In this document: positions 8,334 to 15,546 of the stretch, in pieces
Layout of the letters: every line of letters begins with the position of its first letter
Position numbering within the stretch: position 1 is the first letter of the stretch
Source: Fibrobacter succinogenes
GTDB taxonomy: Bacteria; Fibrobacterota; Fibrobacteria; Fibrobacterales; Fibrobacteraceae
Length of the DNA: 64,000 nucleotides
Direction of reading: 5' to 3'
Assembly (NCBI GenBank): GCA_902800815.1
Contig: CADCGB010000019.1
Span: 1-64,000, forward strand
The notes under the pieces: model-generated
Seen by the model: the letters and a program-made list of their open reading frames with translations, nothing else
Told to the model about the DNA's origin: nothing
Databases searched by the model: none
Position numbers and translations under genes: made by a program

Positions 8334-9724
8334 AGTTTTTTTGCGAGTATGGCGATTTTCTCGCCGCGGAAGCGGGTGTAGAAGAGTATGGCGGAATTCT
8401 TGCCCTTGAGCTTGAGACGCTTGGATTCTGCATCGGGGTCGAGTTTCACGCCGCGCAACTTGAGCGTGATTTTCCCGATGTCGTGTTCCTTGAGCATGCT
8501 GCGGACGGCGCCCGTCGCGATTTCGGTATGCGCGAGCACTTCGTAGCAGGAAAATCCCGGTGCAGGGAGCATCTTGTCGCTAGAGACATACGCGATGCCT
8601 TCCGAAATTAGGTGCGCGTCCGGGTCGTGGGCAAGGGCCGCGTCGCTGAAAAGGCGGCTGCGGATAAGTACCGGCGCGGGTTCCGCGATGTACTTGCCGA
8701 TTCCTCCCAGGGGCAGGTCGCTCCGGCTCGTCGCCGTGCGGTAGGTACGGTCCTTACCTTCGAGGCTGTCGTTCCGGTCGAGTTTTCCCTGCAGGTCGTC
8801 GTCGAGGGTCTCGAGCGAGCGGTCGCGCCTGCGGGTCCATTCTGCAAGCGTTTCGCCCGCCTTCCCGACAATGATTGCGCGGACGGTATCGGGGTGCTTC
8901 GCGAGTTCCCCGAAGAGCACCAGGCATTCGCGGCAGTCGCTATGCCCGCCCAGGAAGAGGATTTCGGTTCTGTCCGGGATTTCTGCGGGCGGGTAGCCGG
9001 GCGGGAGTTTTGCCATGCCGCCCCTGTAATGCCTGCTGATTTCCACGACTTCTTCGAGCGTGGGCGTGAGGTTGCGCAGGTCGCGCTGGTTCTCGCCTTC
9101 GATGGCGCGGCGGGCCGGGTCGATGGTGAAGTAGTCCGCGCGCATCCCGTTGCCCGCGGGCTGTGCGCTGTTTAAAGACTGTGCGCCATTACTGCCCGCG
9201 CCTTCAACGGAGCGCACGTCGGCGCAAATCGTTCCGGCGTTTTTCCCGAACGCCTGCAGGTTGTGCCTGTACATCGCGAGGCGGTTCTCGTCGAGGTCGA
9301 CTCCCGTGAGTTGTAGCGATGCGGGCAGGTAGAAACTGTCGCCGCCCATGCCGCAGCACAGGTCATGAACTTTCGCAGTCGCGTCGTTCCCGCACGGCCA
9401 CAGGTTCGCCTTCCAGCGCCCGATATCTTGTGCGGTGCTTTGCTCCAATGCGAGCTTGTCGCACAGGAGGAACATCCCGCGGGCATTCTCGTTATTTGCG
9501 GAATTGCGGGCGGTCTTGACATTTGAAATGGTTTCGCCGGAGCAGAACTTCTCGCGGAACTTGGGTACGAGCGCCATGTAGTCCATGATAGCCGCGCGGT
9601 CCTCGTTGCTGTAGCCTGCCTTCTGGAGCGCGGTCGAAACTTGCAATGCGTCCCACTTGCGCGTAAGGGCCTCTTCGATAAAGCCCTGTACAGTGTCGGA
9701 TGCGAGCAAATTCCACGGTTGCAT
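8330..9724 (-). CDS. THUMP-like class I methyltransferase
   Basis: A 464-residue protein with a Rossmann methyltransferase core: VHDLCCGMGGDSFYLP is motif I and LTGVDLDENRLAMYRHN motif II, with FTIDPARR as the catalytic-loop region. The C-terminal part (from roughly residue 380, SCYEVLAHTEI to KIAILAKKL) matches the THUMP-like/ferredoxin-like tail of the PG1098 family, so an RNA substrate is likely, though none is established. Between motifs III and IV it carries a low-complexity insert, NGAQSLNSAQPAG, built from short DNA repeats. It precedes and overlaps ung. A TACAAT immediately before the ATG suggests a very short leader. Confidence 0.75.
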   Translation of the reverse strand: MQPWNLLASDTVQGFIEEALTRKWDALQVSTALQKAGYSNEDRAAIMDYMALVPKFREKFCSGETISNVKTARNSANNENARGMFLLCDKLALEQSTAQDIGRWKANLWPCGNDATAKVHDLCCGMGGDSFYLPASLQLTGVDLDENRLAMYRHNLQAFGKNAGTICADVRSVEGAGSNGAQSLNSAQPAGNGMRADYFTIDPARRAIEGENQRDLRNLTPTLEEVVEISRHYRGGMAKLPPGYPPAEIPDRTEILFLGGHSDCRECLVLFGELAKHPDTVRAIIVGKAGETLAEWTRRRDRSLETLDDDLQGKLDRNDSLEGKDRTYRTATSRSDLPLGGIGKYIAEPAPVLIRSRLFSDAALAHDPDAHLISEGIAYVSSDKMLPAPGFSCYEVLAHTEIATGAVRSMLKEHDIGKITLKLRGVKLDPDAESKRLKLKGKNSAILFYTRFRGEKIAILAKKL

Positions 9725-9802
9725 ATTGTAAATTTAAATTATTTGCACGATTTTATGGGCTCCGGCGCACCGCTTGCCAAACTTTTAGTTTAAATTTAAG
9801 GC

Positions 9803-11332
9803 ATGGGATACAAACAGGGTTGTTTTAGAGTGCGGCACTTGTGCCGTTTTGGGTGTGTCGCGGCGATGGCTGCGGCAGGGTCTATTTTTGTTGCATGTGG
9901 CGGCGATTCCGGCAGCGACGCCGGTTACGACTACGAAATCGTGGGCGATTCCTCCGCGGGCATGTCCTTGCCCGATCTCAGCGGATCTTCCGAAATCACG
10001 GATGTCTCGTCTCCTTCAACAGGCACGCAGTCTTCCGATTATTCCCCCGCAGGTTCGTCCGATGCCTCCCTTTCGTCGAGTTCGCTTGCCCCGCAGTCTT
10101 CTGCTGTGCCGGTACCGTTTTCTTCTTCGTCTTTGATCTTGTGGGATCCGTATCCGAGTTCCAGTTCGTTCCGTTTCCCTCCGCGTTCTTCTTCGGGAAC
10201 GGAACCCCCGCGCTCCTCGGCGCATGAACCACCGCCTTCGTCCTCGTCTAAAATTCCGCAGTCCTCCGCTTCCGAGCCTCCGCTCAGTTTCGGTTTTTAC
10301 ACCGGTGCAGACATCTCGACCGTGCAGGAATACGAACGCTTCGGCGCGAAGTTCTTCGACGTTGACGGAACCGAGAAGGACATTTTCACGCTCCTCAAGG
10401 ACCACGGCTTCAACGCCATCCGTTTAAAGACTTTTGTAAGCCCGAAGGCGCAGTACGGCTATGCCGCTGCGGGTTGCGACCACGATGCAGAAGCCTATGC
10501 CGACAAGGACCACATCGTCGCCTACGCGCAAAAAATCAAGGCTGCGGGCATGGCGTTCTTGCTCGATATCCACTACAGCGACAACTGGGCCGATCCCGGC
10601 AAGCAGATTATTCCCGAGCGCTGGCGCAAGGTGAACAGCTCCGACGCTCTCGCCGATTCCGTGTATGCCTACACCCTCGACCTGATGAATGCGCTCAAGC
10701 AGGTGGGGGCGGTTCCCGAGATGGTGCAGATTGGCAACGAGACCACGCCGGGCATCCTTGTTCACGTGCCGAACAGCAGTACGAACTGCTGGGGCGACAA
10801 TGTGGACAAGGCCTCCGCCGCGATTGCCGGCGACATGAGCACCTCGAGCGGCAAGGCGAACGCGGCCAAGTATTTCAAGGCGGGCATCAAGGCCGTCAAG
10901 GAAGTTTCGCCGAATACCAAGACTGTGCTGCACATCGAACGCATACGCCAGGCGAATACCGTCACCTGGTGGATGACGGAAATATTCACGAACCAGAAGG
11001 TCCCCGCCGACGTGATGGGATTCTCCGCCTACACGGCGTATGGCGACAAGGCTCCTGATGACTGGAAATCGCTCTTCCAGACGGTCACTTCAAGCTATCC
11101 GAATCTTGAATTCATCGTCGCGGAATACAACGGCGGCGATGCGGAGAACCACTACAATTTCGACGGCTCGCGCAAGCGCACGACCGAGATGGTAAAGGGT
11201 CTTGACCGCTGGATAGGCACGTTCTTCTGGGAACCGACGCTCAGCGGCGCCTGGGGCCCCGCGCTCTTTGACTGGAAGGGTAGCAACTTGCAGGCGAACA
11301 GCAAGGCCTTCGAAGAATTCCCGATGCGGTAG
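9803..11332 (+). CDS. GH53 arabinogalactan endo-beta-1,4-galactanase, lipoprotein
   Basis: Cleaves beta-1,4-galactan, the side chains of rhamnogalacturonan-I. The signal sequence ends in a lipobox (SIFVAC at about residue 30), then a long Ser/Pro linker to about residue 165 places the catalytic domain away from the membrane. GH53 landmarks are all present: FYTGADIS, LKDHGFNAIRLK, FLLDIHYSDNWADPG, VQIGNETTPG with the acid/base Glu313, and IVAEYNGG with the probable nucleophile Glu441; it ends FFWEP..GAWGPALFDW. There is no sorting-type C-terminal domain, consistent with lipid anchoring. It stands alone between divergent and separately expressed genes. Confidence 0.93.
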   Translation: MGYKQGCFRVRHLCRFGCVAAMAAAGSIFVACGGDSGSDAGYDYEIVGDSSAGMSLPDLSGSSEITDVSSPSTGTQSSDYSPAGSSDASLSSSSLAPQSSAVPVPFSSSSLILWDPYPSSSSFRFPPRSSSGTEPPRSSAHEPPPSSSSKIPQSSASEPPLSFGFYTGADISTVQEYERFGAKFFDVDGTEKDIFTLLKDHGFNAIRLKTFVSPKAQYGYAAAGCDHDAEAYADKDHIVAYAQKIKAAGMAFLLDIHYSDNWADPGKQIIPERWRKVNSSDALADSVYAYTLDLMNALKQVGAVPEMVQIGNETTPGILVHVPNSSTNCWGDNVDKASAAIAGDMSTSSGKANAAKYFKAGIKAVKEVSPNTKTVLHIERIRQANTVTWWMTEIFTNQKVPADVMGFSAYTAYGDKAPDDWKSLFQTVTSSYPNLEFIVAEYNGGDAENHYNFDGSRKRTTEMVKGLDRWIGTFFWEPTLSGAWGPALFDWKGSNLQANSKAFEEFPMR

Positions 11333-11428
11333 TTCTTTTTACACCTAAGATGGCACAAAGATGGTGCGTCGTTCCGTGAAATTACGTGTTTTTCTGTTTT
11401 TTTTTGTCCGGATTAACTTGTTTGTGAT

Positions 11429-11434
11429 TATATT
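11429..11434 (+). promoter_or_regulatory. -10 element TATATT before InlB-repeat gene
   Basis: TATATT ends 6 bases before the ATG at 11441; transcription would begin at about the start codon, so the message is probably leaderless. Confidence 0.5.
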
Positions 11435-11440
11435 AAGAGT

Positions 11441-14008
11441 ATGAAGTATTTGTATTCCATGCTTTTGCTGTTGTTGTTGGCTGGCCTCGGCTTTGCCGCG
11501 GTAGGCGACACGCGGACTATCACCTATTACCTGAACGGGGGCGTGAATGACCCCGCGAACCCGGATAGCTATGTCGTCATAAAAGCAGATTCTAGCGAAT
11601 GCACGATTACGCTCCAGGAGCCGATCCGCGAAGGTTCCCGGTTTCTGGGCTGGTTTAAAGAAGCTACCACCGGTGTTTTTTACGACGCTCCCCAAAAAAG
11701 TATATCCCGTTGCAGTGGAGACAAATACACGCTAACAGCGCTTTGGGCCCCTGCAGTCAAGGAACCCCAGTTAAGTGCTGACAGCTGTTACCAAATCACC
11801 TCCAAGGAGGAACTTTACGCCATCCCCAAACTTTCCACCTTTGCTTGCATAGAACTCCAGAACGATATCGTGGTCAATGATAATCTGCTGGATGCGGAAG
11901 GGAACCCGGACTCCACCCGCAATGACATCATGTACTGGCAGCCTTTTGCATTTGGCGGAATATTTGAGGGCAACGGCCACACCATTTCGGGGCTTTATAC
12001 AAAAAAACAGTATGAAGCCGGGTTTTTCTCTAAGCTTTATGAAGGCGCCGGCAAGCCCCCCGTCGTAAGGAACTTGGGTATTAAGGATTCCTATTTTGAA
12101 GGTACCCGTTATGCAGGAGGTATTGTCGGCTATATAGACCAGTCGGCGCTTCTTGTCAATGTTTTTAGCGAGGCGACGGTTGTCGCGCGCGGTAACGCCG
12201 GCGGCATTGCCGGTGCAATTATAAGCGAGGAAGACTGGTCGTGCCTTTGTGCTCCGCCTCCCTTGGCAAAGCCTGCCCTAGCAAAGCCCGAATGGCCCAC
12301 GATGAACCCGAGCAACGTGACTCAGATTATCAACGCCTACAATGCGGGCCGCGTTTCCGGTGCATCTAGCCTATATGATGATGGAACCGGAGGCATTGTC
12401 GGTCAAGCGCAGGATTTAACCCTCGAGAACGTATTCAACATCGGAACTGTTTCTGATGGCGGCGATGCCATTTTTGGCCTTCATAATCTTGAATGGTGTT
12501 ACTATGACAGTTCCCGCCACCATGTTGAAATCAAGAACACCTACTATGCCGGCGATGGGGCAGCCCAATACGGTGGATCAAAGGCGACTGCGGACGAATT
12601 CAGGGACGGGACCGTTCTAGGGAAATTGCAGGAGGGCACCTATGGTGCCGCATGGGAACAAAGCGTGGGCGTAGATCCATACCCGGTTTTAAGTTCCAAT
12701 GTGAGGTATTACCTTGACTACAAACTGAACGGTGGCGTGAACAGCGACAAAAACCCGGAGTACTACACAATCGATTCCGCCGTTATTCTGTCAAGTCCCA
12801 CAAAGGAGGGCGATACCTTTGAAGGATGGTTTACCGACAGTCTGTATAAGGAACGGATTGACACCATCAAGGCCGGTACCAAAAAATACTATACCCTTTA
12901 CGCCAGGTGGGAGAGCGAATATCTTGTGACCTATGTTGCCAATGGCGGCATGGAGCCCGAAATCAATCCCTCGCGCTGGTCCTCGGATTCCGCGGCCTAT
13001 ACATTAAAGGGGCTTGAAAAAGTAGGCTACACTTTTGACGGCTGGTATGCCGATTCCACGTTCAAAACGCTTGTGAAAGAGCTTGCGAAGGATCGCCGCG
13101 ACGATATCACGTTATATGCAAAGTGGATAACGAACAACTATAAGATCACGTACCACTTGAACGGTGGCGAGAATGACCCCATTAATCCGGCAACATTCAA
13201 TTTCGACACCGACATCACCTTAAAAGAACCGACCCGTAAAGGCTTTATTTTTGTAGGTTGGTTTGACAAACTCACTTATTCCAGCGAAATCAAGAGTTTC
13301 GGGAAAACATCCTACTACAGCCGCGATTTCGACCTTTATGCGCACTGGTATCCCGAACCCAAGAAGCCCGCCAAAAACGAAAACGGCTGCTACATCCTCT
13401 CGGATCGCAATGAACTGTACTGGTTTGCATTGTATACGAGCAACAAGCTTGATAGCGTCAAGGTTACGGAAACCCATCCCTGCGCTTGGCAGAAAAACGA
13501 CATTGTCGTCAATGACGCCCTCGTGGACGGCGACAGCAACTGGGTGGACGGAATTGTACTGTGGCACCCCATTGGCGTACTGAGCAGGGGCGACACCACT
13601 CCTGTTTATCAATCCAACGGCCACAGCATTTCGGGACTGTTTGTCAACGATTATTACAGCCAGTCCGTATGGGAAGAATTTTTCTGGCATCCGGATGATG
13701 CGGGCACCTTCCCGAAATTCGTGAACAGTTGCGTAAACACAAACAATGGTACCATCTGGTCGAGTGGTATAAGGCAATCGCTTCTCGAAGTTTCCAAGAC
13801 GCTTTCGTTCGGCGTCAGGGCAGTAGGTCGCATGCTGCAAGTCTATGGCGCCCGGGCAGGCTCAAAGGTAAGCGTGTTCGATATGCAGGGCCGCGTAATT
13901 GCCCGCGGACAAGTGGATGCCGGCGGAAACGTCGCGCTTGAAATGCGCCGTGCAGGCAATTATCTGGTTCAAGTGGGCCGCCAGGCGCACAGGGTCAATG
14001 TGAAATAG
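11441..14008 (+). CDS. secreted InlB B-repeat / GLUG-motif protein with sorting domain
   Basis: An 855-residue exported protein: signal peptide (MKYLYSMLLLLLLAGLGFA), then InlB B-type (Listeria-Bacteroides) repeats with the pattern YYLNGGVND..NP and EGSRFLGWF at about residues 28-105, and three more at about 425-495, 500-565 and 570-640. A GLUG-like segment lies at 120-390 (NGHTISGLY, GGIVGYI) and a shortened second one near 650-760. The last 80 residues form a sorting-type C-terminal domain with KVSVFDMQGRVIARG and GNYLVQVG, expected to direct type IX secretion. It is probably a cell-surface protein; no enzyme motif is visible. Upstream -10 TATATT is very close to the start. Confidence 0.8.
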   Translation: MKYLYSMLLLLLLAGLGFAAVGDTRTITYYLNGGVNDPANPDSYVVIKADSSECTITLQEPIREGSRFLGWFKEATTGVFYDAPQKSISRCSGDKYTLTALWAPAVKEPQLSADSCYQITSKEELYAIPKLSTFACIELQNDIVVNDNLLDAEGNPDSTRNDIMYWQPFAFGGIFEGNGHTISGLYTKKQYEAGFFSKLYEGAGKPPVVRNLGIKDSYFEGTRYAGGIVGYIDQSALLVNVFSEATVVARGNAGGIAGAIISEEDWSCLCAPPPLAKPALAKPEWPTMNPSNVTQIINAYNAGRVSGASSLYDDGTGGIVGQAQDLTLENVFNIGTVSDGGDAIFGLHNLEWCYYDSSRHHVEIKNTYYAGDGAAQYGGSKATADEFRDGTVLGKLQEGTYGAAWEQSVGVDPYPVLSSNVRYYLDYKLNGGVNSDKNPEYYTIDSAVILSSPTKEGDTFEGWFTDSLYKERIDTIKAGTKKYYTLYARWESEYLVTYVANGGMEPEINPSRWSSDSAAYTLKGLEKVGYTFDGWYADSTFKTLVKELAKDRRDDITLYAKWITNNYKITYHLNGGENDPINPATFNFDTDITLKEPTRKGFIFVGWFDKLTYSSEIKSFGKTSYYSRDFDLYAHWYPEPKKPAKNENGCYILSDRNELYWFALYTSNKLDSVKVTETHPCAWQKNDIVVNDALVDGDSNWVDGIVLWHPIGVLSRGDTTPVYQSNGHSISGLFVNDYYSQSVWEEFFWHPDDAGTFPKFVNSCVNTNNGTIWSSGIRQSLLEVSKTLSFGVRAVGRMLQVYGARAGSKVSVFDMQGRVIARGQVDAGGNVALEMRRAGNYLVQVGRQAHRVNVK

Positions 14009-14128
14009 TACTCTCGCCGCAGCGGGTTAAAGAATTCCTGTTTCCCCCTGTACACAGAAAAAAACCGAAATTGTTCGCTTTTTCGGCATAATTCTTGTAT
14101 TTTTTAGGCAAAAACAAAAGGATGGAAT

Positions 14129-15307
14129 ATGGATAATTTCAATTTCTACAGCCCCACGGAATTTGTATTCGGCATGGACCGCGAGAATGAATGCGGTGCG
14201 CTTGTCAAGAAGTATGGCGGCACGAAGGTGCTTATCCACTACGGTGGTGGCTCTGCGGTGCGTTCGGGATTGATTGACCGCGTGAAGGCTTCGCTCGACG
14301 CTGCGGGCATCGCTCATGTGGAACTCGGCGGCGTGAAGCCGAACCCGCACGATTCGCTCGTGTACAAGGGCATCGAGATTGTCCGCCAGAACGGCATTGA
14401 CTTTATCCTTGCAGTGGGCGGCGGCTCTACGATCGACAGTTCCAAGGCCATCGCGATGGGTGTTCCTTACAAGGGCGATTTCTGGGATTTTTACGAGGGC
14501 AAGGCATCTGTTGCATGCGCGCTCCCGATTGGCGTGGTGCAGACGATTGCTGCTGCCGGTTCCGAGGGCAGCGGCGACTCCGTGGTGACCAAGGAAGATG
14601 GCATGCTCAAGCGCGGCGCGAGCAGCGACCATATTCGCCCGAAGTTCGCAGTGCAGAACCCGGCGCTCCTTTGCACGTTGCCTGCCTACCAGACGGCCTG
14701 CGGTATTACCGACATCATGGCCCATGTTTTTGAACGCTACTTCACGAACACGCTCGAAGTGGAAATTACCGACCGCCTGTGCGAAGCGGTTCTCCTCACG
14801 ATGGTGAAGGAGGGCCCGCGCGCCATTGCCGACCCCGCCAACTACCAGGTGCGTGCAAACATCATGTGGGCGGGGACGGTAGCCCACAACGGCGTTGTGG
14901 GCTGCGGGCGCAGTCAGGACTGGAACAGCCACGCCATCGAGCATGAACTTTCGGCGCTTTACGACTGCGCCCATGGCGCGGGCCTTGCGGTCATCATGCC
15001 CTCCTGGATGGAATACGTGGTGGACCACAATGTGATGCGTTTTGCCCAGATGGCTACCCGCGTGTTTGGCTGCCAGATGAATTTCGAGAACCCGAAGGCC
15101 ACCGCCCTTGAAGGCATCAAGGCATTCCGCCGCTTCTTGCATTCTATCGGCATGCCCATCAACTTCGCCGAACTCGGCGCGAAGGAAGAGGATATCCCGA
15201 AACTGGTCGAAAAGCTCAATCCGGGCGACGGCTGGGGCTTTGTTCCGCTCAAGGCGAAGGACGTGACCGCGATTTACACCATCGCCGCCCACGCATCTCT
15301 TGATTGA
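14129..15307 (+). CDS. iron-containing alcohol dehydrogenase (butanol dehydrogenase type)
   Basis: A 392-residue group III alcohol dehydrogenase of the BdhA/YqhD type, oxidising or reducing aldehydes and alcohols with NAD(P)H. The cofactor-binding GGGSTIDSSKAIA is present. Metal ligands are offered by the GITDIMAHVFERYF helix and by WNSHAIEHEL and DCAHGAGLAV. N-terminal FNFYSPTEFVFG is typical of the subfamily. A ribosome site, AAAGGATGGA, precedes the ATG. It appears monocistronic. Physiological substrate cannot be read from sequence; clean-up of aldehydes during fermentation is one option. Confidence 0.9.
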   Translation: MDNFNFYSPTEFVFGMDRENECGALVKKYGGTKVLIHYGGGSAVRSGLIDRVKASLDAAGIAHVELGGVKPNPHDSLVYKGIEIVRQNGIDFILAVGGGSTIDSSKAIAMGVPYKGDFWDFYEGKASVACALPIGVVQTIAAAGSEGSGDSVVTKEDGMLKRGASSDHIRPKFAVQNPALLCTLPAYQTACGITDIMAHVFERYFTNTLEVEITDRLCEAVLLTMVKEGPRAIADPANYQVRANIMWAGTVAHNGVVGCGRSQDWNSHAIEHELSALYDCAHGAGLAVIMPSWMEYVVDHNVMRFAQMATRVFGCQMNFENPKATALEGIKAFRRFLHSIGMPINFAELGAKEEDIPKLVEKLNPGDGWGFVPLKAKDVTAIYTIAAHASLD

Positions 15308-15340
15308 CCCGCATTCTTCAACGTCTTCCCCGCGACCTGT

Positions 15341-15360
15341 GGTGAGCGAAGTCGAACCAA
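15341..15360 (+). repeat. short dispersed repeat fragment
   Basis: Bases 15341-15360 carry GTGAGCGAAGTCGAACC, resembling the GAGCGAAGTCGAAGGATCC family of dispersed bacterial repeats also found, inverted, at 20441-20480. It lies in the 239-base gap between the dehydrogenase and SpoIIE genes. Confidence 0.45.
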
Positions 15361-15386
15361 GGCGGGGATCTTTTATGGTCTAGCAT

Positions 15387-15467
15387 ATGAACGCTCTTTT
15401 TGTCGGTGGTACGGGGACCATCAGCATGGCCATCACGCGGCTTGCTGTGGCCCAGGGCTGGAAATAG
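15387..15467 (+). pseudogene. remnant: N-terminus of an NAD-dependent epimerase-like gene
   Basis: A 26-codon open frame reads MNALFVGGTGTISMAITRLA then VAQGWK and stop. This is a good first beta-strand and glycine-rich turn of an extended short-chain dehydrogenase (NAD-dependent epimerase), but it stops where the fold should continue. The rest of the gene is absent; the frame runs directly into the promoter region of the SpoIIE-type gene. I read it as the stump left by a deletion. No ribosome-binding site is evident. Confidence 0.6.
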
Positions 15468-15513
15468 TAACGATAATTTCTAGGGTGGCGGCGACAATCC
15501 GCCACTTTTTACA

Positions 15514-15519
15514 TATATT
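15514..15519 (+). promoter_or_regulatory. -10 element TATATT of SpoIIE-type gene
   Basis: TATATT at 15514, with GCGACA 17 bases upstream as a weak -35 (15491-15496). The ATG is at 15547, giving a leader of about 20 bases. Confidence 0.45.
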
Positions 15520-15546
15520 TCTTAAAAACGTAAAGGGCAGGTTTCT

